From NCBI GenBank assembly GCA_025927665.1, contig JAICKZ010000028.1:1-16315 (forward strand): 16,315 nt of DNA. The letters are read 5' to 3'. Positions 1 to 6,637 of the stretch are shown in pieces. This stretch comes from Steroidobacteraceae bacterium. Lineage in GTDB: Bacteria; Pseudomonadota; Gammaproteobacteria; Steroidobacterales; Steroidobacteraceae. Positions within the stretch are counted from its first letter, which is position 1, and every line of letters starts with the position of its first letter. Below the pieces are notes generated by a model. That model was not told the DNA's origin and did not search any database. It saw only the letters and a list, made by a program, of their open reading frames with translations. A program made the position numbers and the translations under genes.

Positions 1-1256
1 CCATTGACTTGTGCAAGGCCGGTGATACCCGGTAAGACTTTGTGTCTGACCATGTAACCTTTGATCAATTTTCGATACTGTTCATTATGAGCCACGGCAT
101 GAGGGCGTGGACCCACCAAGCTCATTCGTCCCTGCAATACGTTAATCAGTTGTGGCAACTCATCAATGGAAGATTTGCGCAAGAAAGCACCTACCTTGGT
201 AATGCGACTGTCACTTCTGGAAGCTTGTATAACTTTGTCACCGTCTTCGGTGACACGCATAGAGCGAAACTTATACACAGCAATTTCCTGGCCATCCAGC
301 CCATAACGACGTTGCTTGAAGATGATAGGTCCTCGCGATGAGAGTTTGACGGCAATCGCAGCGCCGAGCAGAATCGGTGATAGTACTGTTAATGCAAAAC
401 CGGAAGCGATGATATCCATCAAGCGCTTGGTAATGCCGCGATAACCATGAAACGGCGTTTCACACATGGCCACCACAGGAATGCCGTTGATCTCTGCAAA
501 GCGTGCTTGAATCAAATCAAATACAAAAATATCGGGCACGTAGTAAATGGACGCAGTGGTATCGCGTAGATCATCCAGCAAATCTAATACCCGTTGAACA
601 TGGCGCATGGGTAATGCCACGAATATCACATCTATGTTATTTGCTTTGACAAACTCGCTAATGTCGGTGAGCTTACCTATCAGTTCACCGTTATCTTCCA
701 CACCAAGGCGTTTATGACCACGATCATCAAAAAATCCTTTAACCTGCACACGTAGAGCTGCATCTTTTCTTAGTGCGGTTGACAATGAGTGGCTGATTTC
801 ATTATAGCCTGCAAAGATGGCAGAACGGCTATTGGCGGCACCGATCAACAGACGCCGTGCCAAGTTCATGGTGACCAGTGTCACAATGATCAGCAACAAA
901 GGTGTCATCATTGCCCATGTTAAAAACATCTTGAATGGATACAAAGGATGTTTGAGTATTAAGCAAGTGAATAGCAGGATGGCAATGATCAATAGCCACT
1001 GTACGAGTAAACGTGCTATTGCCAAGCCGGGTTGTAACGTGATTTGCGATTGAATATCACCGGGTGGGCGAATCAGCATCAGGCACAAAACCATGCTGAC
1101 GTAAAACAGCATAGAGAATTGTGCAGTCAAATCCATGCCGCCGATATAGGCAAATAGAAAAAGCGACGTGACTGCTACCGTTGCTGATAACGTTGTTTGC
1201 ACCAGTGCCAACAACGCAATCGATAAACTATTCTTGAATAAAATCGGTTGTGTCAT
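1..1256 (-). CDS. Undecaprenyl-phosphate sugar-1-phosphate transferase, WcaJ/EpsB type (3' end cut by window edge)
   Basis: The first enzyme of exopolysaccharide or O-unit assembly in this family moves a hexose-1-phosphate (usually glucose) from a UDP-sugar to undecaprenyl phosphate at the inner membrane. I translated the frame from ATG 1256 and it stays open to the window edge, about 418 residues. The N-terminus holds four hydrophobic helices (residues about 8-110), then a Rossmann-like CoA-binding-type domain (about 115-240), a further helix near residue 275, and the bacterial sugar transferase domain. That domain shows the motifs KFRSM (near 330), DELPQLINVLQGRMSLVGPR and, at the edge, PGITGLAQVNG. 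Family members are about 460 residues, so roughly 45 C-terminal residues lie outside. The start overlaps the end of the upstream flavin reductase by 29 bp, which suggests translational coupling. No Shine-Dalgarno is visible. The family is certain; the sugar specificity is not. Confidence 0.93.
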   Translation of the reverse strand, partial: MTQPILFKNSLSIALLALVQTTLSATVAVTSLFLFAYIGGMDLTAQFSMLFYVSMVLCLMLIRPPGDIQSQITLQPGLAIARLLVQWLLIIAILLFTCLILKHPLYPFKMFLTWAMMTPLLLIIVTLVTMNLARRLLIGAANSRSAIFAGYNEISHSLSTALRKDAALRVQVKGFFDDRGHKRLGVEDNGELIGKLTDISEFVKANNIDVIFVALPMRHVQRVLDLLDDLRDTTASIYYVPDIFVFDLIQARFAEINGIPVVAMCETPFHGYRGITKRLMDIIASGFALTVLSPILLGAAIAVKLSSRGPIIFKQRRYGLDGQEIAVYKFRSMRVTEDGDKVIQASRSDSRITKVGAFLRKSSIDELPQLINVLQGRMSLVGPRPHAVAHNEQYRKLIKGYMVRHKVLPGITGLAQVN

Positions 1257-2235
1257 TTGATGGCATGTCTGAAGATAAGACAGAGGATTCAGATTCTGGG
1301 AATGTATCTTGTATCAAGCGACGTAATGACTGTTTTAATAATTGCTGTTCGCTAGGCGTGAGATTGCGTGTAGCGTGATCTTCAGCAGCTTTGCCAGCGC
1401 CGACCAACTCTATCACGACGCGACGGCCAACATTGGTCAATGTTAGGCGCGTATGGGGTGCAAATTCACCGTGTAAACATACGAAGCCTTGTTCAGCTAA
1501 TCGAGTAATGAGTGCTTCGGTGATGTCTTTGCCGGTGTACGCCAATAAACGATGGAGCTCGGCGATGCTGCGATCACTTGAGACACCTAATAAACTAAGC
1601 ACAAACCAGCCATCTTCACTTAGATTAAAGCGTTCCAATTCACGACGTAGGTGTAAAAATAAATGGTGATGCGAACGTCCCAATAAGTAGATCAAAAAAT
1701 CCTGACTAAAACTGCTGTCGGGCTCTTCGGTCAAATTGCCTGCGGGATGTTCAATACGCACTGCATGAGCATAACGACCCCCATGAAATACCAATGGGCT
1801 GTGGCTGGTGTAATCATATTCTTCAACATGTCCGACGAAGATCACATGATCGCCGCCTTCGTAACAAAATTCCGTGTGGCATTGGAAGCGTGCAGCGCAA
1901 TCAGGAAGCAGTGGTGTATTGCCTCGACCACGAGATATTTGCAGATTGGCGAATTTGTTTTCGCCACGTTTCGCAAACAGATTTGATAATGCATCTTGTG
2001 CAGCAGTTAGGATGTGCACGGTGAAGTAGCCGGATTCCATGAAAGCCTGCAAACTCAAGGAATCTTTCGCCAAACTCCACAACACCAATGGTGGATCCAG
2101 CGAGACTGAATTAAAACTACTGGCAGTTACACCAATATCCTCGCCAGTTTTGCTATGCGTGGTCACAATGGTGACGCCGGTGGCAAATGAACCCAGTGCA
2201 GCGCGAAATTGTTTGGGATCAATGGTCATGCGCAT
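1228..2235 (-). CDS. Flavin reductase (HpaC-like) fused to a C-terminal MarR-like winged-helix domain
   Basis: The protein has 335 residues. Residues 5-160 match the flavin reductase-like, FMN-binding split-barrel family: GSFATGVTIVTT at 15-26, TASSFNSVSLDPPLVLWSL at 37-55, GDHVIFVGHVEEY at 128-140 and HGGRYAHAV at 151-159. Such proteins reduce FMN or FAD with NAD(P)H and feed the reduced flavin to a partner monooxygenase. Residues about 178-311 look like a MarR-type winged helix (helical stretch, IAELHRLLAYTGKDITEALITR-type recognition region, then wing and LTLTNVGRR). The same architecture is known in the reductase component C1 of Acinetobacter 4-hydroxyphenylacetate 3-hydroxylase, where the extra domain is regulatory. 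No oxygenase partner is in view. Instead the downstream, overlapping gene is a sugar transferase. The start at 2235 gives MRMTIDPKQF; no good Shine-Dalgarno was seen. The reductase domain is secure; the substrate and partner are unknown. Confidence 0.88.
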   Translation of the reverse strand: MRMTIDPKQFRAALGSFATGVTIVTTHSKTGEDIGVTASSFNSVSLDPPLVLWSLAKDSLSLQAFMESGYFTVHILTAAQDALSNLFAKRGENKFANLQISRGRGNTPLLPDCAARFQCHTEFCYEGGDHVIFVGHVEEYDYTSHSPLVFHGGRYAHAVRIEHPAGNLTEEPDSSFSQDFLIYLLGRSHHHLFLHLRRELERFNLSEDGWFVLSLLGVSSDRSIAELHRLLAYTGKDITEALITRLAEQGFVCLHGEFAPHTRLTLTNVGRRVVIELVGAGKAAEDHATRNLTPSEQQLLKQSLRRLIQDTFPESESSVLSSDMPSNDTTDFIQE

Positions 2236-2309
2236 TGGCTCATTAAAGTTTACACTTGCAGCGAGTCCAAAATTATAGATGTTTGCCCGAACATTGTCGC
2301 GTGTTATCC

Positions 2310-2723
2310 ATGCTCAAACGAAGTATCCAATACATTGGCAAATCAAGCTTATTAAAATTCGCAATCACGGGTGTATTGAATACCGTGGTGGGGCTGGGAA
2401 CGATTTACGCACTGAAGTGGTTCTGGCACGTAGCAGATACGCCTGCCAATGTGATCGGCTACATTGTGGGGATCATCTTTAGTCTGGTTGTGAATTCGCG
2501 CTGGACATTCCAGTCTCGCAGTTCGTTGCTGGCCATTGCACCACGTTACTTCGCGGTGATTCTGGTGGCTTATTTGATCAATCTTGTGTGCGTAAAAATA
2601 TCGATCGATATGCTAAAGATTAACAGTTATCTTGCGCAGGCAAGCGGAGTGGTGCCATACAGTGTAATCACCTACATGGCTTCACGTTGGTGGGTTTTCC
2701 GTCAGCCAATTATGACTGAGTAA
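2310..2723 (+). CDS. GtrA-like four-helix membrane protein
   Basis: This is a 137-residue protein of the GtrA family, small inner-membrane proteins linked to moving undecaprenyl-phosphate-linked sugars across the membrane or to teichoic acid and O-antigen decoration. Four hydrophobic segments are visible (about 12-33, 38-58, 73-95 and 103-122). The typical family features are KFAITGVLNTVVGLG after a short basic N-terminus, a central NSRWTF motif after helix 2, and a closing SRWWVF after helix 4. I chose ATG 2310 because it places the start directly before the family's LLKF region. The frame stays open upstream to a TTG at 2256, which would add 18 residues of no family character. The gene is divergent from the flavin reductase, and the two starts are 74 bp apart. 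Being next to an undecaprenyl-phosphate sugar transferase suits a lipid-linked sugar role (inference). Confidence 0.85.
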   Translation: MLKRSIQYIGKSSLLKFAITGVLNTVVGLGTIYALKWFWHVADTPANVIGYIVGIIFSLVVNSRWTFQSRSSLLAIAPRYFAVILVAYLINLVCVKISIDMLKINSYLAQASGVVPYSVITYMASRWWVFRQPIMTE

Positions 2724-2858
2724 GCGCTGATCAGGCGAGAAGATGTTAATACATTGATGTGTTGCAAACATGATTGTGCGTTCAATCATACTGGCAAAGA
2801 GATATTTCTCAATCAACGTAGACTAATTACTTTGTTGAAAGGCCACTGAAAATTGGTT

Positions 2859-3329
2859 TCAGCCATGGCGCATCAAACGCGCTTTGTCTCGCTGCCAATC
2901 GCGATCTTTTTCAGTGTCGCGTTTGTCATGATCCTTCTTGCCTTTGGCAAGACCAATGCGTAATTTGACACGACCGTTCTTCCAATATAGTTCCAGCGGT
3001 ACCAAGGTATATCCCTTGCGTTCAACCGCACCTATGAGTCTATTCAATTCAATACGATTCAATAACAATTTTCGAGTACGAATCGGATCGGGAATGACGT
3101 GGGTGGACGCGGTAGGCAGAGCAGAGATGTGTGCGCCAAATAAAAATGCTTCTGCATCTCTCATGAAAACGTAGGCTTCCTTTAATTGCGCACGGCCTGC
3201 GCGTAGGCTTTTGACTTCCCAACCCTGCAATGCCATGCCCGCTTCATACGTTTCTTCGATGAAGTAGTCATATCGAGCTTTGCGATTTTCGGCAATACTG
3301 GCGTTGGCTTTTTCAGGCTTTTTGTTCAT
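2859..3329 (-). CDS. smpB: SsrA-binding protein SmpB
   Basis: SmpB binds tmRNA and delivers it to stalled ribosomes, where it mimics the anticodon stem during trans-translation. The 156-residue protein is of normal family length. Visible hallmarks are NRKARYDYFIEETYEAGMAL, the following GWEVKSLRAGRAQLKEAYV, YTLVPLELYWKNGRVKLRIGLAKGKK (in two parts, near residues 107-132) and the basic tail KKDHDKRDTEKDRDW, which becomes helical on the ribosome. The start at 3329 has no Shine-Dalgarno. A TACAAT box on the same strand lies only six bases before the ATG. The gene is divergent from ratA, as in many gammaproteobacteria. No ssrA (tmRNA) gene was recognised nearby. Confidence 0.97.
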   Translation of the reverse strand: MNKKPEKANASIAENRKARYDYFIEETYEAGMALQGWEVKSLRAGRAQLKEAYVFMRDAEAFLFGAHISALPTASTHVIPDPIRTRKLLLNRIELNRLIGAVERKGYTLVPLELYWKNGRVKLRIGLAKGKKDHDKRDTEKDRDWQRDKARLMRHG

Positions 3330-3335
3330 TGCGAT

Positions 3336-3341
3336 ATTGTA
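3336..3341 (-). promoter_or_regulatory. Possible -10 box of smpB, very close to the start codon
   Basis: On the minus strand the hexamer TACAAT (five of six to TATAAT) ends six bases before the smpB ATG at 3329. No good -35 hexamer lies 16-18 bases upstream; the best is CTGAAT. If used, the message would be nearly leaderless, which fits the missing Shine-Dalgarno. This is a visual match only. Confidence 0.3.
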
Positions 3342-3354
3342 CAGTGTCGATCGT

Positions 3355-3387
3355 CAGATTCAGTAATCTGGGTATGTTACACATACC
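3355..3387. repeat. Two back-to-back perfect palindromes between smpB and ratA
   Basis: CAGATT, four bases, AATCTG (3355-3370) is directly followed by GGTATGT, three bases, ACATACC (3371-3387). Both inverted repeats are perfect. They lie between the divergent starts of smpB (3329) and ratA (3465), so they could be operators for one or both genes or hairpins in a leader. No T-tract follows, so a terminator is unlikely. Confidence 0.55.
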
Positions 3388-3464
3388 TCGCTCTTGCGCT
3401 CGCCACATTTGGCCATAAGTTTTACACTCCATTTCTGAAGTAATGACGATCCTATGTGAGATTT

Positions 3465-3929
3465 ATGCGCGAAATAAAACGTAATGCGCTGGTTAATTTT
3501 TCGCCGACACAAATGTTTGCGTTGGTGGCAGATTTTGAACACTATCCGGAATTTTTACCCTGGGTGGTCGATGCCAAATTGTTATCGCATGAAGCTAATC
3601 AGACGATTGGGCAGCTCGTCATGTTGCGCGCCGGATTGCGAGAGACAATTACCACACGTAACACCTTGACTGAACCTACGCATTTAAAAATGCAGTTGAT
3701 AGAAGGGCCTTTCAGTGTGCTGGAGGGTGATTGGCATTTTAGTTCCATTATGGATGATTCTGGCATGATTCAAGGAACACGAGTAGAGCTGCATATTCGT
3801 TTTGAATTCAAAAGTATTTTGCTCAATATGATGTTGGGAAAAGCATTTGAAGCCAGTTGCAGTTCGCTGGTGGAGTCCTTCGTGCACAGAGCTAGCGAAT
3901 TGTATGGAACACAGCAAAGACCTGTGTAA
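3465..3929 (+). CDS. ratA: RatA-like START/coenzyme Q-binding domain protein
   Basis: The protein has 154 residues and belongs to the Coq10/START-like family that includes E. coli RatA (YfjG), described as a toxin that blocks 70S ribosome assembly, and mitochondrial Coq10, a coenzyme Q chaperone. Family signatures seen are REIKRNALVNFSPTQMFALV at the N-terminus, FEHYPEFLPW near residue 25, TTRNTL in the middle, EGPFSVLEGDWHF, RVELHIRFEF and a C-terminal amphipathic helix with VESFVHRASELY. I prefer ATG 3465, which starts MREIKRNAL as in homologues. An in-frame GTG at 3456 would add three residues. The sequence GTGAG before the ATG is a weak ribosome binding site. The partner rnfH, which usually follows, is absent. 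Whether it works as a toxin, a quinone chaperone or both cannot be told from sequence. Confidence 0.92.
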   Translation: MREIKRNALVNFSPTQMFALVADFEHYPEFLPWVVDAKLLSHEANQTIGQLVMLRAGLRETITTRNTLTEPTHLKMQLIEGPFSVLEGDWHFSSIMDDSGMIQGTRVELHIRFEFKSILLNMMLGKAFEASCSSLVESFVHRASELYGTQQRPV

Positions 3930-3944
3930 GTATCAAGCAATGGC

Positions 3945-4076
3945 ATGATGGGGTTTTCCGCAGTTGTATGGCTTTTGATAACAAAGCCGATTATTCTCGC
4001 CGCCGCAGTAATGCCAGCAGATCACAATGGTTTTATTGATTGGGGTGAGCGGAATACAGAGGATCAAGCTGGATAG
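3945..4076 (+). CDS. Short open frame of 43 codons with a hydrophobic N-terminus (doubtful)
   Basis: An ATG-ATG pair at 3945 opens a 43-residue frame that ends at TAG 4074-4076. It begins MMGFSAVVWLLITKPIILAA and continues to an acidic, polar tail (ADHNGFIDWGERNTEDQAG). The shape resembles a signal peptide or a single membrane helix followed by a short exported segment. It lies just after ratA and its stop falls inside the hairpin that precedes the porin. No Shine-Dalgarno is visible and I know no homologue. It may be chance, or a leader peptide. Confidence 0.2.
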   Translation: MMGFSAVVWLLITKPIILAAAVMPADHNGFIDWGERNTEDQAG

Positions 4077-4102
4077 TTACTGTGAGTGCTTTCACAACTA
4101 TC
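4072..4102 (+). promoter_or_regulatory. CRP-type palindrome and extended hairpin upstream of the porin
   Basis: TGTGA (4081-4085), six bases, TCACA (4092-4096) matches both half-sites of the CRP/Vfr consensus exactly. The symmetry continues outward: GATAGT at 4072-4077 pairs with ACTATC at 4097-4102, interrupted by a three-base bulge (4078-4080). The Shine-Dalgarno GGAG starts six bases after it. It could be a cAMP-CRP site or an RNA hairpin next to the ribosome binding site. Confidence 0.55.
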
Positions 4103-4118
4103 ACAATGGAGTCATCAC

Positions 4119-5414
4119 ATGACTATTTCTGTTTCATGCAAGTTACGACATATCGTTCCGCTGGCTTCGGCCATTGTTGGATTATTATCAACTAGCTCTT
4201 TGGTCCATGCAGCTGATGCACCAACCATTCAAACTGCGCCGATTGCACCTGGCGCGTTGGCAAACACCAAGTTTATATTTGGTGGATACATCAAGATGGA
4301 TGCGATGTGGAGCGGTTATTCCGAAGGGCAAATCGCGAATGGCGCTTTGGGAAGTGACTTTTATGTTCCTGGCGCAACTCCAGTGGTGGCGCCCACCGCG
4401 CCTGAACTGAGCAACGGTGAAAACTTCCACGCGCATGCGAAACAGTCACGATTTCAATTCGGGACTGATACCGATGTGAATGGCGATAAAATTTCTTCTC
4501 GCTTTGAATTTGATTTGTATGGCAGTGCTTTGGGAAATGATCGCGCAACCAACACCTATGGATTGCAGTTGCGACATGCTTATTTTCAATACAAAGGATG
4601 GTTAGTGGGACAGACTTGGTCCAACTTCCAGGACGCGAATTCACTGCCTGAAACTGCGGACTATATTGGTCAGCTTGATGGCGTCGTGTTCGTACGCCAA
4701 TCACAAGTGCGATACACCGTTGGCGGTTTTTCGATCTCGGCGGAAAATCCACAAACCACTGTTTCTAACGCAGCAACTGGAGCACAGATCACTACCAGCA
4801 ATAATACTTATCCAGATATCACGGCTGCTTATAGTGCGAAGTTTTCAGCTGGCTATGTGAAGTTTGGTTTGTTGGCGCGACAACTTCGTTATGTTTCTCG
4901 TAGCACCACACCAGCCGCCGATATCAGTACATCAACCACGTCAGTTGCTGGAACCATTGCAGGTAAAATCAATATGGGCAAGGACGACATTCGTTTCACT
5001 ATTGTCGGTGGTAGCGGAATTGGTCGTTACGTTGGTTTGAACTTTGATAACGACGCAGAATTGAACGGCACCAACAATGAGCTTCACGCTATTACCGGAT
5101 GGGCGGCCTATGTTGCTTATCGTCACGTGTGGAATGCTACAGGCACTTGGAGATCCACAATTATGGGTTCGGAGTCCAGTTATAACAACGACCTTACGTT
5201 ATTGAATAACGCCGCAACCAGTGTTGTTAATAAAGCAACGGCTTCTGGTGCTATCAATATTTTCTATTCACCAATACCCAAAGTGGATATCGGTGCGGAG
5301 TACCGTGTTGCACAACGTGAAGTGGAGTCTAATGCATACCGAACAGCAACTCATAATGAGACCACTACGGGTCAGATGAGACGCTTCCAGTTGACAGCGA
5401 AGTATTCGTTCTAA
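4119..5414 (+). CDS. DcaP-like outer-membrane porin
   Basis: This is a 431-residue exported beta-barrel protein. The signal peptide is residues 1-31: basic SCKLRH, a hydrophobic core, then VHA before ADAPT. The mature protein begins with KFIFGGYIKMDAMWSGYSEG (near residue 50), the hallmark opening strand of DcaP-type porins. It continues with alternating-residue strands (SRFQFGTDTDVNGDKISSRF; LRHAYFQYKGWLVGQTWSNF) and ends with TAKYSF, the terminal phenylalanine used by the BAM machinery. DcaP of Acinetobacter forms trimers and passes negatively charged small molecules, including dicarboxylates; the substrate here is unknown. ATG 4119 is chosen because GGAG lies seven bases upstream and the signal peptide starts there; a GTG at 4086 is in frame but is part of the palindrome. 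The gene stands alone between ratA and bamE, in the place of rnfH, with its own terminators. Regulation by CRP is possible. Confidence 0.88.
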   Translation: MTISVSCKLRHIVPLASAIVGLLSTSSLVHAADAPTIQTAPIAPGALANTKFIFGGYIKMDAMWSGYSEGQIANGALGSDFYVPGATPVVAPTAPELSNGENFHAHAKQSRFQFGTDTDVNGDKISSRFEFDLYGSALGNDRATNTYGLQLRHAYFQYKGWLVGQTWSNFQDANSLPETADYIGQLDGVVFVRQSQVRYTVGGFSISAENPQTTVSNAATGAQITTSNNTYPDITAAYSAKFSAGYVKFGLLARQLRYVSRSTTPAADISTSTTSVAGTIAGKINMGKDDIRFTIVGGSGIGRYVGLNFDNDAELNGTNNELHAITGWAAYVAYRHVWNATGTWRSTIMGSESSYNNDLTLLNNAATSVVNKATASGAINIFYSPIPKVDIGAEYRVAQREVESNAYRTATHNETTTGQMRRFQLTAKYSF

Positions 5415-5420
5415 CTATCT

Positions 5421-5448
5421 TGCCTTTGAGTTTTAAGACTCAAAGGCA
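5421..5448 (+). terminator. Hairpin after the porin gene
   Basis: TGCCTTTGAGT (5421-5431) and ACTCAAAGGCA (5438-5448) form a perfect 11-bp stem with a six-base loop, starting six bases after the porin stop. No real T-run follows on the plus strand, so it may slow or stabilise the mRNA end rather than terminate by itself. Confidence 0.6.
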
Positions 5449-5467
5449 TTAGTTCGAATAGACATGC

Positions 5468-5499
5468 AAAAAAGAGCCCGGATTTTCCGGGCTCTTTTT
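5468..5499. terminator. Bidirectional rho-independent terminator between porin and bamE
   Basis: GAGCCCGGA (5474-5482), loop TTT, TCCGGGCTC (5486-5494) makes a GC-rich 9-bp stem flanked by six A on the left (5468-5473) and five T on the right (5495-5499). It reads as an intrinsic terminator on both strands and serves the convergent porin and bamE genes. Confidence 0.93.
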
Positions 5500-5534
5500 G
5501 TTTATGGCTTTGAATTAGCTTTAATGCAGTGAAT

Positions 5535-5969
5535 TCAGACAATCCAGCTTAGCCAACGCCGATACCAGGGAGCCTTGGTTTTTTCCAGTTCAATCTCAGG
5601 TTTTACAACACTGAGTGCGGTACGTTCCAATCGGCTAACATTACCATTTTCAAAATACACAACGAGTTGTTGCTTCTTGGGTTCGGGCATTCTGCTGGTC
5701 TTAACGTAGTAGACGTAGTCCCATCGATTGCTGCTGAATGGATCAGCCACCATGGGTGTACCCAGCACATAACGAACTTGTGCTTGAGTCATACCTACAG
5801 CGATTTGATCAATGTCTTTGGCATCCAGCAAATTACCCTGTTGAATAGGAGCGTGATAGACACAGGCACTGGTTAGCAGCGCAACGGTTGCCATCAAGGC
5901 TAAAGAGGCGCAATGCAACATACAATTGAGCCGGCGCGCGCCCAAAAAATTTGGTTCAAATTGATTCAT
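5535..5969 (-). CDS. bamE: Outer-membrane assembly lipoprotein BamE (SmpA/OmlA)
   Basis: BamE is the small lipoprotein of the BAM complex that inserts beta-barrel proteins, such as the porin next door, into the outer membrane. From ATG 5969 the protein has 144 residues. It shows a hydrophobic signal segment (about 17-33), the lipobox LTSAC with the acylated cysteine at 36, then the family core IQQGNLLDAKDIDQIAVGMT (39-58) and VRYVLGTPMVADPFSSNRWD (62-81), followed by strands containing LVVYFENGNVSRLE. The frame stays open upstream to 6098, but the extra 43 residues would put the lipobox far inside and are not real. The C-terminal part (ELEKTKAPWYRRWLSWIV) is basic and aromatic. The gene is divergent from fur, an arrangement known for omlA-fur in Pseudomonas and Xanthomonas. 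Confidence 0.95.
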   Translation of the reverse strand: MNQFEPNFLGARRLNCMLHCASLALMATVALLTSACVYHAPIQQGNLLDAKDIDQIAVGMTQAQVRYVLGTPMVADPFSSNRWDYVYYVKTSRMPEPKKQQLVVYFENGNVSRLERTALSVVKPEIELEKTKAPWYRRWLSWIV

Positions 5970-6094
5970 AATCGTCGCAACTGGGTCGAAGCTGTAGTCG
6001 AAATTTGCAGGATGACAGATCGCGAAATAGTACGCGATAATGGCGCGATCATACCTAACCTGCCAAGCATCGAACAGGCACAATTGCAATAACC

Positions 6095-6115
6095 GCATTA
6101 CTTATGCGTTACTTA
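6095..6115 (+). repeat. Tandem direct repeat just before fur
   Basis: GCATTACTTA (6095-6104) and GCGTTACTTA (6106-6115) agree at nine of ten positions and are 11 bp apart, about one helical turn. They end 19 bases before the fur GTG and lie in the bamE-fur divergent promoter region. A regulator binding one face of the helix is possible. No classical Fur box was recognised here. Confidence 0.4.
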
Positions 6116-6134
6116 ATAATGACGGGAGACGCGC

Positions 6135-6569
6135 GTGCAAACCACTGATCTGCGTAAAGCTGGGCTAAAAATTACTTTGCCGCGCATGAAAATTCTGGAA
6201 ATTCTCGGGTCAGCGGAGCCGCGTCACATGAGTGCCGAGGATATTTATCGCCATCTCCTGGATTCGCACGAAGATATTGGACTGGCAACTGTATATCGCG
6301 TACTCACGCAGTTTGAGTCAGCGGGCTTGGTTACCCGGCATCACTTTGAAGGTGCAACCGCCGTGTTTGAATTGAATGAAGGTGAACATCATGATCACAT
6401 CGTCTGCATGGACTGCGGCAAGGTGGAAGAATTTATTGATGCCAACATAGAAAAACGGCAGCGCGATATTGCCGCTGCAAAGAACTTTGAATTAAGCGAT
6501 CATTCCATGATTTTGTTTGGCCGATGTCGCAAACAAAATTGCTCCGGCAAACAAGCGCGGCATAAGTGA
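6135..6569 (+). CDS. fur: Ferric uptake regulator Fur
   Basis: Fur is the iron-responsive repressor: with Fe(II) bound the dimer blocks iron-uptake promoters. The 144-residue protein has the N-terminal winged helix (TLPRMKILEIL at 14-24, SAEDIYRHLL, and recognition helix GLATVYRVLTQFESAGLV at 49-66). The metal-binding region follows: HHDHIVCMDCGKVEEF at 85-100 and CRKQNC at 131-136. The four cysteines C91, C94, C131 and C136 match the structural zinc site of E. coli Fur. Translation starts at GTG 6135, supported by GGGAG about seven bases upstream and by the usual length; there is no in-frame ATG nearby in the right place. It is divergent from bamE and convergent with recN, as in pseudomonads. 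Confidence 0.97.
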   Translation: MQTTDLRKAGLKITLPRMKILEILGSAEPRHMSAEDIYRHLLDSHEDIGLATVYRVLTQFESAGLVTRHHFEGATAVFELNEGEHHDHIVCMDCGKVEEFIDANIEKRQRDIAAAKNFELSDHSMILFGRCRKQNCSGKQARHK

Positions 6570-6637
6570 ATAGAGATCTTATTGCAACTTGCAATTGTGA
6601 CAATGGCTAATGTAATGAATAGTCTTCACGTAATGAG

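Noticed and set aside
42..1053. Plus-strand open frames within the first kilobase
   Set aside because: They are antisense shadows of the sugar transferase, whose minus-strand frame is open throughout and matches its family.
2770..2789. Inverted repeat ATGATTG / CAATCAT after the GtrA-like gene as a terminator
   Set aside because: The stem is AT-rich and no T-run follows on either strand; too weak to call a terminator.
2846..2862. CTGAAA / TTTCAG hairpin at the end of smpB
   Set aside because: Only 6 bp, overlaps the stop codon and lacks a clear T-tract on the minus strand.
2724..3360. ssrA (tmRNA) gene next to smpB
   Set aside because: No tRNA-like ends or tag-peptide reading frame were recognised in the sequence around smpB.
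6021..6048. Three CGCGA motifs at 12- and 11-bp spacing between bamE and fur
   Set aside because: The motif is only five bases and the flanks differ; too short to claim as an operator array.
5970..6098. Longer bamE start at 6098
   Set aside because: It would put 43 extra residues before the lipoprotein signal sequence; the lipobox must be near the N-terminus, so ATG 5969 was used.
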